From Micromonospora olivasterospora (GTDB taxonomy: Bacteria > Actinomycetota > Actinomycetes > Mycobacteriales > Micromonosporaceae), in the NCBI RefSeq assembly GCF_007830265.1, contig NZ_VLKE01000001.1, positions 2,790,001 through 2,854,000 on the forward strand: a stretch of DNA of 64,000 nt, written 5' to 3'. A model generated the notes under the pieces. The model was given only the letters and a program-made list of their open reading frames with translations, had not been told where the DNA came from and made no database searches. The translations under genes and the position numbers were made by a program. Shown piece after piece: positions 53,520 to 62,837 of the stretch. Each line of letters opens with the position of its first letter. Positions within the stretch are counted from its first letter, which is position 1.

Positions 53520-53573
53520 GATCAAGAGCTTTGCGTCATCGGTGAGATCAATTCCGACGCATTCCTCTTGATC
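53520..53573. repeat. Dispersed palindrome family 1, copy 4
   Basis: Arms 53520-53537 and 53556-53573, 18-nt spacer, three mismatches between arms; 52 bp after the purB stop and 58 bp beyond the convergent YbjQ gene. Confidence 0.8.
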
Positions 53574-53631
53574 GCCGGGGTGGACCGGGGTGGGCCCCGG
53601 AGGGGCCGGGCGGCGGGGCGGGTGGCGGGTG

Positions 53632-54093
53632 TCACGAGTCGCGGGTGGGGGTCTCCGCGGCGCTGCTGAGGTCCGGCGCGCTCGCCGGTTCCGCGATGCC
53701 GCCCGGGGACTCCGCGATGCTCGGCTCCTGGGCCGTGTCGGCCGCGATGACCGGCTGGTCCGGGGGCATGACGTCGGGCGTCTTGGGCGCCACGATGACC
53801 GCCGTGCCGTAGGCGCAGATCTCCATCCACATCTCGCCGCAGTCGCGGCTGTCGAAGCGCATCCCCACCACGGCGTTCGCGCCGAGGCGGCGGGCCTCCT
53901 CGCCGAGCCGGGCCACCGAGTCCGTACGCCAGCGGGTCAGGTTGTCCGGCGCCATCGGGTCGTACGCGCCGCCGCGCAGGTTCTTCACGCCCTCGCGGTA
54001 CGGGTTGCGCGTCCTCGCCATCGAGGACACCACTTCGCCGAGAATCTGGCGGATCTCGTAGCCAGGCAGTTGATCCGTCGTCACGACCAGCAC
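53632..54093 (-). CDS. YbjQ/UPF0145 family (heavy-metal-binding domain) protein
   Basis: 153 aa. The first 105 residues are a typical YbjQ domain: VLVVTTDQLPGYEIRQILGEVVSSMARTRN...LGEEARRLGANAVVGMRFDSRDCGEMWMEICAYGTAVIV. A 45-residue acidic Pro/Ser/Ala tail follows. YbjQ proteins form pentamers; function is poorly known. GTG at 54093 or 54084. Convergent with purB. Confidence 0.87.
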   Translation of the reverse strand: MLVVTTDQLPGYEIRQILGEVVSSMARTRNPYREGVKNLRGGAYDPMAPDNLTRWRTDSVARLGEEARRLGANAVVGMRFDSRDCGEMWMEICAYGTAVIVAPKTPDVMPPDQPVIAADTAQEPSIAESPGGIAEPASAPDLSSAAETPTRDS

Positions 54094-54261
54094 GTTTCCG
54101 ATGCTGTCGCACCTTCGGGCGGCGGTTCGGCAGCCGTCGCCAGCTGAGCGGATGCTGAGAAACGAGTCGGCGCGGACGGCCGGCGCTCCACCGACCATCC
54201 GCGCCGTACACGGCGTCAACCGGACCAGATCACCCAGACGTGGAGCCGGAGGAACGGATCG

Positions 54262-54946
54262 TCAGACACCGGCCACCGAGGTGATCCAGGCCCGGTTGAA
54301 CGCGACACTGCCGTAGTTCTGGATGCTCACGCCGTCGGCGGTCGAGGCGACCCCGACCTGGAGCCCGTTGTAGAACTGCGGGCCGCCCGAGTCGCCGCGC
54401 CACGCGTTGCCGCTGATCCGGCTGCTCCGGATGGCCTGGCCGCCGTACGCGTCGGTGGCGCTGTTGCTGGTCACCTGGACGGTGGCGGTCTTGAGCTGGC
54501 TGGACGCGGAGCAGCCGCTGTAGCAGGTCATGCCCCAGCCGTAGATCGAGTTGGTGGAGCCGATCGGCGGGTTGGTGCTGGCCAGCGAGACGGTGGAGGT
54601 GGTCACCGGGCTGGAGAGCCGCATCAGCGCGAGGTCGTAGCGGGGTGTAGGTGGCGCTGACGGTACGGGTGGTGCCGCCCGAGGCGTAGTAGACGCTGCC
54701 GATCCGGACGGACATGCTGCCGTTGATGCAGTGCCGGGCGGTGAGCACCCACGACGAGGCGATCACGCTGCCGGAGCAGGTGAACGAGCCGTTGCTGAAG
54801 ACGGCGGCGGCCCAGGGCGCGGACGAGACGGTGCCGCCGCCGATGATGGGCTGGGGGCCGGCCGGGGCGGCGACGGCGCCGCTGGCGGCGCCCAGTACGC
54901 CGACGAGCGCGGCGCCGAGCACGGCGAGCAGGGAACGGATACGCAT
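54262..54946 (-). pseudogene. Secreted trypsin-like serine protease with a one-base frameshift
   Basis: From ATG 54946 (AAGGAG upstream): signal peptide MRIRSLLAVLGAALVGVLGA then AAPAGPQPIIGGGTVSSAPWAA, and the catalytic His in WVLTARHCI. Just past VSATYTP the frame is lost at a CCCC run (plus strand 54642-54645); dropping one C restores RYDLALMRLSSPV with the catalytic Asp, and the same frame continues to GDSGGPQFYNG with the catalytic Ser and stop at 54262, giving 227 aa. All three triad residues survive, so this is either a very recent lesion or a sequencing error. S1/chymotrypsin family. Confidence 0.8.
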
Positions 54947-55317
54947 CGGGACGTACTCCTTGCCTCACGGACCCGGGGGTCGCCGGGTCGGTCGAACCGG
55001 CGGGGGCTGCGGTGACCCGCCGGCGCCTTTTGATCGAGTTGCGTCGATGTAGACTAGGGACCGGCGATCTCCGTGGCAAGGATCCGATAGAGGCGAGGCA
55101 ATGTAACGATTCTGCGTCGCCGGGGGCGACGAACGCCCTGCTCCGGGAGGTTCCGTACGCTTCGGTGCCCCGTGTGGCCCCCTGTTCCGCCGGTAGTGTC
55201 GATCACCACCCGAACTGGCCCCGGCCGATGCGGCTGAGGCTGTATCTGCCAGGTAGGCTGGCTGCGCTCGCCCGTTGTGGGTCGGCACCCAACTGCGTAC
55301 ACAGTCAGGAGTGCCCC
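54947..55317. promoter_or_regulatory. Divergent regulatory region between the protease gene and purS
   Basis: 371 bp without a convincing gene. Candidate -10 boxes facing purS are TAGACT near 55051 (with CTTTTG 17 bp upstream) and TAGGCT near 55254. A long purS leader is possible if the first is used. Confidence 0.4.
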
Positions 55318-55581
55318 GTGCCTCGCGTCGTCGTCGACGTCATGCTCAAGCCCGAGATCCTCGATCCGCAGGGCCAGGCCGTCGCAAACGCGCTGCCCCG
55401 GCTCGGCGTCAACGACGTCGCCTCCGTCCGGATCGGCAGGCGGATCGAGATCGAATTCACCGGTGAACCGGACCTGGACCGGGCCCGGGAGATCGCCGAC
55501 AAACTGCTCGCCAACCCGGTCATCGAGGACTTCACGGTCCGTGTGGTCGAGGCCGACGACACCGCGGACGCCCGCTCGTGA
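55318..55581 (+). CDS. purS: FGAM synthase subunit PurS
   Basis: 87 aa, normal size. [47 protein letters not shown] is the PurS beta-alpha-beta fold. Bridges PurQ and PurL in the three-part phosphoribosylformylglycinamidine synthase. GTG 55318 with AGGAG six bases upstream; stop overlaps purQ start (GTGA). Confidence 0.95.
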   Translation: MPRVVVDVMLKPEILDPQGQAVANALPRLGVNDVASVRIGRRIEIEFTGEPDLDRAREIADKLLANPVIEDFTVRVVEADDTADARS

Positions 55582-56261
55582 CCGCGCGGGTCGGTGTGGT
55601 GACGTTCCCCGGCTCGCTCGACGACGGCGACGCGGCCCGGGCCGTCCGGATCGCCGGCGCCGAGCCGGTCCGGCTCTGGCACGGCGACCCGGACCTGCAC
55701 GGGGTGGACGCCGTCGTCCTGCCCGGTGGCTTCTCCTACGGTGACTACCTGCGCTGCGGCGCCATCGCCCGGTTCGCCCCGGTGATGGAGACCCTGGTGG
55801 ACGCCGCCCGGGGTGGGCTGCCCGTGCTCGGCATCTGCAACGGCTTCCAGATCCTCTGCGAGGCCCACCTGCTGCCCGGCGCGCTCACCCGCAACCAGCA
55901 CCTGCATTTCCGCAACCGCGACCAGGTCCTGCGGATCGAAACCGTCGCCACGGCATGGACGAACGCCTTCCAGCCGGGCCAGGAGGTGCTGATCCCGGTC
56001 AAGAACGGCGAGGGCTGCTACGTCGCCGACGCCGCGACGCTCGACCAGCTCGAGGCCGAGGGCCGGGTCGTCGCGCGCTACGTCGGCGGCAACCCGAACG
56101 GGTCGCAGCGCGACATCGCCGCCATCACCAACTCCGCCGGCAACGTCGTCGGCATCATGCCGCACCCCGAGCACGCCGTGGAGGCGCTCACCGGCCCCTC
56201 CCTGGACGGCCTCGGCTTCTTCACCTCGGTGCTCAAGCACCTGGTGGGGGCCCCGGCGTGA
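55578..56261 (+). CDS. purQ: FGAM synthase glutaminase subunit PurQ
   Basis: 227 aa. Class I amidotransferase with nucleophile [10 protein letters not shown] and the His-Glu pair in MPHPEHAVE. Supplies ammonia from glutamine to PurL. Start GTG overlaps the purS stop by four bases, so the subunits are translated in balance. purL follows after 64 bp. Confidence 0.96.
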   Translation: MTARVGVVTFPGSLDDGDAARAVRIAGAEPVRLWHGDPDLHGVDAVVLPGGFSYGDYLRCGAIARFAPVMETLVDAARGGLPVLGICNGFQILCEAHLLPGALTRNQHLHFRNRDQVLRIETVATAWTNAFQPGQEVLIPVKNGEGCYVADAATLDQLEAEGRVVARYVGGNPNGSQRDIAAITNSAGNVVGIMPHPEHAVEALTGPSLDGLGFFTSVLKHLVGAPA

Positions 56262-56325
56262 CCGTGCCCGGCATCATCGGTCGGCTCCACCGCCCCGGCG
56301 GCGGGGAGCGCAGCGAGGAGAGTCC

Positions 56326-59172
56326 ATGACCACCCATCCGGATCCGGCGGTACGGGCGAACCCGCACGCGGCGGCGCCCGTCGTGGCCGCCGTGGTGCCG
56401 CAGGCCGGCCCGGTCGACCCGGCCCGGCCCGTCGACCCGGTCGCGTACGCCCAGCCGGCCCCGGCCGGCGACTGGGCGCACTCCCTGGACACCGTGCCGC
56501 ACGCCGCGGACACCCCCGGCGAGCTTCAGCCGTACGCCGAGCTGGGCCTGCGCGACGACGAGTACGACCGCATCCGGGACATCCTCGGCCGCCGTCCCAC
56601 CCAGGCCGAGCTGGCCATGTACTCGATCATGTGGAGCGAGCACTGCTCCTACAAGTCGAGCAAGGTGCACCTGCGCCAGTTCGGCGAGAAGGCCCCGCCG
56701 AGCGACCGACTGCTCGCCGGCATCGGCGAGAACGCCGGCGTGGTCCGGGTCTCCGACGAGCTGGCGGTGACCTTCAAGGTCGAGTCGCACAACCACCCGA
56801 GCTTCGTCGAGCCGTACCAGGGCGCGGCGACCGGCGTCGGCGGCATCGTCCGGGACATCCTCGCCATGGGCGCCCGCCCGGTCGCGGTGATGGACCCGCT
56901 GCGCTTCGGCGCCGCCGACCACCCCGACACCGCCCGGGTGCTGCCCGGCGTGGTGGCCGGCGTCGGCGGCTACGGCAACTGCCTCGGCCTGCCGAACATC
57001 GGCGGCGAGGTCGTCTTCGACCCCTGCTACCAGGGAAACCCGCTGGTCAACGCGCTCTGCCTCGGCGTGCTGCCGGTCGACCGGCTGCAGAAGAAGGAGG
57101 CCGCCGGCCCCGGCAACGTCGTGGTGCTGATGGGCGCCAAGACCGGCCGCGACGGCATCGGCGGCGTGTCGGTGCTGGCCAGCGCCACCTTCGACGACGA
57201 GAGCCAGCAGCGCCGCCCCTCGGTGCAGGTCGGCGACCCGTTCATGGAGAAGCTGCTCATCGAGGCGTGCCTGGAGCTGTACGACGCCGAGTTGGTCGTC
57301 GGCATCCAGGACCTCGGCGGCGCCGGCCTGACCTGCGCGCTGACCGAGACCGCGGCGGCGGCCGGCACCGGCATGCGGGTCTGGCTGGAGCAGGTGCCGC
57401 TGCGCGAGCCCTCGATGGAGCCGCACGAGATCCTGGCCAGCGAGTCACAGGAGCGGATGCTGCTGGTCGTCGCCCCGGACAAGCTGGACGCGGTGCTCAA
57501 GACCGCCGAGAAGTGGGGCGTCTGGGCCACGGCCATCGGCGAGGTGACCCCGCCGGCCGCCGACGGGCAGCCGGGCCGGCTGGTCATCACCTGGCGCGAT
57601 CAGCTCGTGGTGGACGTGCCGCCGGGCTCCCTGGTCGACGACGGGCCGGTGTACGCCCGCCCGATGCGCGAGCCGGCCGACCTGATCCTGCTCCAGGCCG
57701 ACCGGGCGGAGACGCTGCCCCGGCCGAGCAACCCGGAGGCGCTGCGCGAGACCGTGCTGCGCATGATCGCGTCGCCGAACCTGGCCGACAAGACCTGGGT
57801 CACCGAGCAGTACGACCGGTACGTGCTGGGCAACACCGTGCTCGCCCAGCCGGAGGACTCCGGCGTGATCCGGATCGACGAGCGGACCGGACTCGGCGTC
57901 GCCCTCTCCGTCGACGGCAACGGCCGGTACGCGCGCCTCGACCCGTACCAGGGGACGAAGCTCGCGCTGGCCGAGGCGTACCGGAACGTGGCGGTGACCG
58001 GGGCGAAGCCCATCGCCGTCACCAACTGCCTCAACTTCGGCTCCCCCGAGGACCCGGGCGTGATGTGGCAGTTCGCCGAGGCCGTACGCGGCCTGGCGGA
58101 CGGCTGCCTGGAGCTGGGCATCCCGGTGACCGGCGGCAACGTCAGCTTCTACAACCAGACCGGCCCGGCGGCGATCCACCCGACCCCGGTGGTCGGCGTG
58201 CTCGGCGTGCTGGACAACGTCGCCGACCGGGTGCCGATGGGCTTCGTCCCGCGCCCGGCGGGCGACCACGACCAGCTCTTCCTGCTCGGCGAGACGAACG
58301 TGGAGCTCTCCGGCTCGGAGTGGGCCTGGGTGACCCACCAGCACCTCGGCGGCATCCCGCCGCAGGTCGACCTCGCCCGGGAACGACAGCTCGCCGACCT
58401 GCTGGCGGAGGCCGCCCGGGTCGGTCACCTCAGCTCCGCGCACGACCTGTCCGACGGCGGTCTGGCGCAGAGCCTGGTCGAGTCCTGCCTGCGGCGCGGC
58501 GTCGGCGCGCGGATCGCGCTGCCGGAGCAGTTCGCGGGCGGCTCGCTGCCGTTCGTCTTCCTGTTCAGCGAGTCCGCCGGGCGGGCCCTGGTCTCGGTGC
58601 CGCGCGGCCACGAGAGGGCGTTCACCGCCCTCTGCGCCGAGCGAGGCGTGCCGTGGGAGCCGATCGGCGTGACCGACCCGTCCGGCGGCGCGCTGGAGCT
58701 GGTCGGCCAGTTCCGGATCGGTCTGGACGAGCTGCGCGCCGCGCACACCGCCACGCTGCCCCGGCTCTTCGGCGGGGCGGAGGCGGTCGAGGCGGCCCAC
58801 CCCACCCAGGCCGCCCCGACCCCGCGGGGCCCGGCCCAGGCCACGGCGGCCGTCACCGCTCCGGCCGACGAAGGGCCGCCGGCTCCGGCTGCGGTCGAGC
58901 CGCCGGCCGGTACGGCGGACGCGGAGGCCGGGGCCGACCGGGAGCCGATCGCTCCCGCTGGTGCGGAGTCGTCGGCTCTCAGCGGGCCGGCGACGGCCAC
59001 GGAGCCCGGGTCCACCGTTCCGGTTGAGCCGGAGGCCTCGGCCTCGGCGCCGGGGGACGAGACCGGGCCGGGCGAGGCCGTGACCGGGCGCGACGACGAG
59101 GCGGGCCGGGCCGAGGCGACCGACCGCGACCCCGGCGACCTGGGCCAGCGCGCGGCGACCGACGAGCGCTGA
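56326..59172 (+). CDS. purL: FGAM synthase subunit PurL with long N- and C-terminal extensions
   Basis: 948 aa, versus about 740-780 for three-part PurL. Core: [48 protein letters not shown] (ATP site), [36 protein letters not shown] and [16 protein letters not shown]. An added 70-residue Ala/Pro N-terminus precedes it, and after [13 protein letters not shown] comes an acidic Ala/Pro/Glu tail of about 150 residues to the stop at 59172. Both extensions look disordered and non-catalytic. Ligates FGAR with ammonia channelled from PurQ. Confidence 0.94.
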   Translation: MTTHPDPAVRANPHAAAPVVAAVVPQAGPVDPARPVDPVAYAQPAPAGDWAHSLDTVPHAADTPGELQPYAELGLRDDEYDRIRDILGRRPTQAELAMYSIMWSEHCSYKSSKVHLRQFGEKAPPSDRLLAGIGENAGVVRVSDELAVTFKVESHNHPSFVEPYQGAATGVGGIVRDILAMGARPVAVMDPLRFGAADHPDTARVLPGVVAGVGGYGNCLGLPNIGGEVVFDPCYQGNPLVNALCLGVLPVDRLQKKEAAGPGNVVVLMGAKTGRDGIGGVSVLASATFDDESQQRRPSVQVGDPFMEKLLIEACLELYDAELVVGIQDLGGAGLTCALTETAAAAGTGMRVWLEQVPLREPSMEPHEILASESQERMLLVVAPDKLDAVLKTAEKWGVWATAIGEVTPPAADGQPGRLVITWRDQLVVDVPPGSLVDDGPVYARPMREPADLILLQADRAETLPRPSNPEALRETVLRMIASPNLADKTWVTEQYDRYVLGNTVLAQPEDSGVIRIDERTGLGVALSVDGNGRYARLDPYQGTKLALAEAYRNVAVTGAKPIAVTNCLNFGSPEDPGVMWQFAEAVRGLADGCLELGIPVTGGNVSFYNQTGPAAIHPTPVVGVLGVLDNVADRVPMGFVPRPAGDHDQLFLLGETNVELSGSEWAWVTHQHLGGIPPQVDLARERQLADLLAEAARVGHLSSAHDLSDGGLAQSLVESCLRRGVGARIALPEQFAGGSLPFVFLFSESAGRALVSVPRGHERAFTALCAERGVPWEPIGVTDPSGGALELVGQFRIGLDELRAAHTATLPRLFGGAEAVEAAHPTQAAPTPRGPAQATAAVTAPADEGPPAPAAVEPPAGTADAEAGADREPIAPAGAESSALSGPATATEPGSTVPVEPEASASAPGDETGPGEAVTGRDDEAGRAEATDRDPGDLGQRAATDER

Positions 59173-59176
59173 GGCG

Positions 59177-59932
59177 TTGGCCGTCGCCGTCTTCGCCCAA
59201 CCCGGCTCCGGCGCCCGCTTCGACTGGGGGCTGACCGGGGCGGCGGAGCTCGGCCGCGTCTGCGCCGTTCTGGTGGTGGTGGACGTGCTCTCGTTCACCA
59301 CCGCCGTGGAGGTCGCGGTCTCCCGGGGGATGCGCGTCCACCCCTTCCCGTGGGGGAAGCAGGCGGCCGAGTACGCCCGCCGGGCCGGCGCGGTCGCCGC
59401 CGTGGGCCGCCGGCAGATGACCTCGGAGCATCCGTGGTCGCTGTCCCCGGCGGCGCTGCGCACCGCGCCCGTCGTCGCCGATCTCGTGCTGCCGTCGCCC
59501 AACGGCTCGGCCATCAGCGCCGCGGCGAGCGCCACCGGGCTGCCGGTGGTCGCGGCGTGCCTGCGCAACGCGGGCGCCGCCGGGCGCTGGCTACGCGACC
59601 AGGGGTACGGCTCGACGGACGCGCCGGTCGGAGTGATCGCCGCCGGCGAGCGCTGGCCGGACGGCTCGCTGCGCCCCTCCGTCGAGGACCAGCTCGGGGC
59701 CGCCTGTGTGCTCGACGCGCTGTCCGGCGTACCGGGCGGGCTGTCGGTCGAGGCGGCGATGGCGCTGGCCGCGCTGGCCAGCACGCCGGACGTGCCGGCC
59801 GCCGTGCGGGGCTGCGTCTCCGGCCGGGAGCTGGTCGAGGGTGGTTTCCCCGACGACGTGGAGGTCGCTGTCGAGGTCGGCGTCTCCGAGGTGGTCCCGG
59901 TGCTGCGGCAGGGCGTCTTCTCCGCCGCGTGA
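59177..59932 (+). CDS. 2-phosphosulfolactate phosphatase family protein (ComB-like)
   Basis: 251 aa. VVVDVLSFTTAVEVAVSRG near the start, LPSPNGSAIS and the GVIAAGERWPDGSLRPSVEDQLGAACVL region match the ComB family. ComB acts in coenzyme M synthesis in archaea, but this is an actinobacterium without that pathway, so the true substrate is probably another phosphoester. TTG start four bases after purL; no better start within 80 nt, so probably coupled to purL. Confidence 0.82.
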   Translation: MAVAVFAQPGSGARFDWGLTGAAELGRVCAVLVVVDVLSFTTAVEVAVSRGMRVHPFPWGKQAAEYARRAGAVAAVGRRQMTSEHPWSLSPAALRTAPVVADLVLPSPNGSAISAAASATGLPVVAACLRNAGAAGRWLRDQGYGSTDAPVGVIAAGERWPDGSLRPSVEDQLGAACVLDALSGVPGGLSVEAAMALAALASTPDVPAAVRGCVSGRELVEGGFPDDVEVAVEVGVSEVVPVLRQGVFSAA

Positions 59933-59959
59933 ACTGTCGGCAGCGCCGCCCGGCCCGGG

Positions 59960-60024
59960 GCTTGATCGACTCCATTACGCCGACATGGGGGTATCCGGGC
60001 TGCCGGGATACCCCCATGTCGGCG
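59960..60024. repeat. Dispersed palindrome family 2, copy 2
   Basis: Perfect 19-bp arms 59978-59996 and 60006-60024 (CGCCGACATGGGGGTATCC) with a 9-nt loop, preceded by CTTGATCGACTCCATTA. Lies between the convergent comB-like gene and the gene at 60062, so may terminate both. Confidence 0.85.
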
Positions 60025-60061
60025 GAACCGTTCCTTTCCTGCGGGCACGTGCCCGCAGGCG

Positions 60062-62152
60062 TCAGTCGTCCAGCCAGTCCAGCCGGCGACCGCCACGGTC
60101 CTGCTGCGGCGGGCCGTCGGGCCGGCCCCGGCTTCCCTGGGTCGCCTCGCCGTAGTAGCCGCCGCCCTGCTGGCCGTACCCGTCCTGCTGGTCGTAGCCG
60201 CGGTCGTCGTAGCTACCGCGCTGCCGCGGGGGCTCCTGGCCGTAGCCGCCCTGCTGGCTGTAATCGCCCTGCTGACCGTAGCCGCCCTGCTGGCTGTAAT
60301 CGCCCTGCTGACCGTAGCCGCCCTGCTGGCCGTGATCGCCCTGCTGACCGTAGCCGCCCTGCTGGCCGTGATCGCCCTGCTGGCTGTAGCCGCGGTCGTG
60401 GCCCTGCCGGCCGCCGGAGTCGTAGCCGCCGCGCGGGCCGTCGTCGTAGCCGCCCTGCTGGCCGTACCCGGCGCCGTAGCCGCCGGCGGTGTCGCCGCCC
60501 CGGCCGTACTGCTGGGTCTCGCCGTAGGCGTGCTCCTGCCCCGGCTGGTAGGTGCTGGTCGGGTACGGGTCGGCCGCTGGAGTGTACGAGCCGGTCGACT
60601 CGCCGGTGTAGCGGCCGGTCGGCTCGTCGTAGCGCTGGCCGTAACCGCCACCCTGGCCACCCTGGCCACCCTGGCCGCCGTAGCCGCCCGCGGCCGCACC
60701 GGCCGGCGCGCCGTAGTCCCGGCCGCCGTAGCCGCCGCCGGACGCCGGGGCGTCGCCGCCGTAGCCGCCGCCCGAGGCCGGCGCGTCACCGTATCCGCCG
60801 GCGGACGGGGACCCGCCGTAGCCTCCACCGGAGGACGGGGCATTTCCGTATCCGCCGCCGGAGGACGGGGCATTGCCGTAGGCGCCGGCCGAGCCGTAGC
60901 CGCCCCGGCCCTGCGGCTCGTCGCCGTAGCCGCCGCCCGCCCAGCCCTGCTGGCCGCCGGGGCCGTACGGTGGCGCCGGCGCGCCGTACGGGTCGGGTGG
61001 CACGTCGTCGACGACCGGCTGGTGCATCATCGTCGGCGCGTCGGCGAGCGAGGCGCCGGCGATCATGGTCCGGTCCGGCGCCGCGCCGGGCCGGTTGACC
61101 ACCCGGGTCTGGTCGTCCGCCCCGCGGAAGGCCCCCCGAGCGGCCGGCACGGCACCCGCCGCGGCGGCGCCGGTCGGCGCGTCGTCGCTGTCGTCGCCGT
61201 TCTCGCGGCGCTTCATCCAGAGCAGCACGATCGTGCCGACGCCGACCGCCACGAACAGGCCGCCGAGCAGGATCAGCAGCCAGTTGCCGAAGCCGGAGCC
61301 CTCCTCGGCGGCGGCGTTCTGCGCGGCACCCGGATCGGCCTCCGCCGTCGGCTCGGTGGCCTCCTCGGTGGGCTCGTCGGTCGCCAGCGGCTCCTCCGTC
61401 GCCTCGGGGGTCGCGCTCGGTGTCACCTCGACCCTGATCGCGAGGCTGATCCGCTGGCCGGTCACGGTCTGCCCGGCGTTGGCGCTGAAGCTCTTGGTGG
61501 CGCGGATCTCGCCCTGTACGGCGCCGAGGGTGAGCCGGCCCGGGGCGATCGGGTTGGCGGTGCTGCCGGTGAACCGGAAGTTGCCGCTGCCGTCGCTCGT
61601 GGTGTCGAACCGTCGGCCGGTGCTGTCCTGGAGCATCACGACGGCGTTCGACACGGGATCGCCGTTCGCGGCGGCGACCACCTTGCCGGAGACAGACTTG
61701 ACCGTCTGCGCCTGCGTCGGCTCGGGCTCGGGCTTGGCCACCAGGTTGACGCTCGTCGACCCCTGCTTGGAGTCCTTGAGCGGGCCACCGCCGGAGTCGA
61801 CGGCCTTGACCGTGATCCGGGCGGACCCGCTCGACGCGTCGTCCGCCAGCTTGAACGTGGCGGTGTAGGTGCCGCTCCTGTTCACGCTGCCCTGGTCGCA
61901 GCCGTCGATGCAGGTGAGCTTCCCGCTGTTGGAACTGACGCTGACGTCGGCGGGGCCGCCGTCAGCGTCGAAGTCGAGGGTGTAGGTCACCTTCGTGGTC
62001 CCACCCGCCTCGACCGAGCTGGGGGAGGCCGAGACGTTGGTGACGCTCGGGGCGGCGAATGCGGGTGTGGCGGGGACGGCGAGCAGGGCGCCGGTTACCA
62101 GCGCTACGACCACACCGGCCCGCTGCTTCCAGGCACGTCGGTGTGTTGACAC
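60062..62152 (-). CDS. Exported Ig/CnaB-like single-pass protein with prion-like cytoplasmic tail
   Basis: 696 aa. Signal peptide (MSTHRRAWKQRAGVVVALVT...PAFAA), two Ig-like/CARDB domains (VTNVSASPSSVEAGGTTKVTYTL), a carboxypeptidase-regulatory/CnaB-like domain (VSGKVVAAANGDPVSNAVVMLQDSTGRRFDTT), a Thr/Glu-Pro linker, TM helix NWLLILLGGLFVAVGVGTIV and then about 330 cytosolic residues dominated by Gly, Tyr, Gln and Ser in repeats such as QQGDYSQQGGYG. Such a tail could drive condensation, as in FUS-like domains. GTG 62152 with GGAAGG eight bases upstream. Role unknown. Confidence 0.8.
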   Translation of the reverse strand: MSTHRRAWKQRAGVVVALVTGALLAVPATPAFAAPSVTNVSASPSSVEAGGTTKVTYTLDFDADGGPADVSVSSNSGKLTCIDGCDQGSVNRSGTYTATFKLADDASSGSARITVKAVDSGGGPLKDSKQGSTSVNLVAKPEPEPTQAQTVKSVSGKVVAAANGDPVSNAVVMLQDSTGRRFDTTSDGSGNFRFTGSTANPIAPGRLTLGAVQGEIRATKSFSANAGQTVTGQRISLAIRVEVTPSATPEATEEPLATDEPTEEATEPTAEADPGAAQNAAAEEGSGFGNWLLILLGGLFVAVGVGTIVLLWMKRRENGDDSDDAPTGAAAAGAVPAARGAFRGADDQTRVVNRPGAAPDRTMIAGASLADAPTMMHQPVVDDVPPDPYGAPAPPYGPGGQQGWAGGGYGDEPQGRGGYGSAGAYGNAPSSGGGYGNAPSSGGGYGGSPSAGGYGDAPASGGGYGGDAPASGGGYGGRDYGAPAGAAAGGYGGQGGQGGQGGGYGQRYDEPTGRYTGESTGSYTPAADPYPTSTYQPGQEHAYGETQQYGRGGDTAGGYGAGYGQQGGYDDGPRGGYDSGGRQGHDRGYSQQGDHGQQGGYGQQGDHGQQGGYGQQGDYSQQGGYGQQGDYSQQGGYGQEPPRQRGSYDDRGYDQQDGYGQQGGGYYGEATQGSRGRPDGPPQQDRGGRRLDWLDD

Positions 62153-62312
62153 GTCCACCGCCTTCCGGTCTGACCTCCCCTGACCGGCGGGTGCCGGGCC
62201 GGGGATCATCACGGTACGAAATACGCCGTCGGCAACTATGCCTTGTCCGGCTCCGTCGGCGCGACCCAGGGCCAGCGTCGAAAGCGCCATACCCGGGTCG
62301 TATTGTCCCGTC

Positions 62313-62678
62313 GTGTCCTCTCCGCACATAAAGTCCGCGGCGGTCGCCGCGGCGTTCGCCGCCCTCGACGAGGGTCGTACCCCCGAACGGCCGGTGTTCC
62401 GGGAGGCGGTCCGTGTCCTGTTGACGGCCCTCGCGGAGCGTGCCCCCGGCCGATCGGTCGAGGTGCGTGTCCCACCATACGGCGCGGTGCAGTGCATATC
62501 CGGCCCTCGACACACCCGCGGCACCCCGCCGAACGTGGTGGAGACGGATCCGGTCACCTGGCTGGAGATCGCGACGGGCCGCCGAGGCTGGGCCGAGGTG
62601 GTCGCCGAGGGCCGCGTTCGGGTCAGTGGCGCCCGGGCTGACCTTTCCGCTCACCTTCCGCTCCACCTGGGCGAATAG
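62313..62678 (+). CDS. Sterol carrier family protein (SCP2-like)
   Basis: 121 aa. [55 protein letters not shown] followed by [43 protein letters not shown], an SCP2-like lipid-binding fold specific to actinobacteria. A homologue precedes purF in mycobacteria too, as far as I recall. GTG 62313; upstream short leader without strong ribosome site. Lipid cargo unknown. Confidence 0.82.
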   Translation: MSSPHIKSAAVAAAFAALDEGRTPERPVFREAVRVLLTALAERAPGRSVEVRVPPYGAVQCISGPRHTRGTPPNVVETDPVTWLEIATGRRGWAEVVAEGRVRVSGARADLSAHLPLHLGE

Positions 62679-62837
62679 TCCTGGGAGACAAGTCACACAG
62701 AGCGGCCGAATCGTGACTTTCTGTATTGACGCAGGTTCGCGTACACTGTCAGGCGACGACAGGGTCCCGGCCGAGAAGTGCGGACCCACCCCCGTGATCC
62801 CGCCAGAACCAGTCCCGACCAGCAGAGGGAGCGGCAG

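Noticed and set aside
60230..60400. Regular short repeats resembling a CRISPR
   Set aside because: They encode the QQGDYSQQGGYG tail in frame; no spacers.
57445..60873. 1142-codon minus-strand frame across purL and the comB-like gene
   Set aside because: Repetitive Pro/Ala/Arg text, no domain, crosses several real genes on the other strand.
62718..62747. TTGACG followed by TACACT as a purF promoter
   Set aside because: The spacing of 10 bp is too short for a standard promoter; only the TACACT box is noted as tentative.
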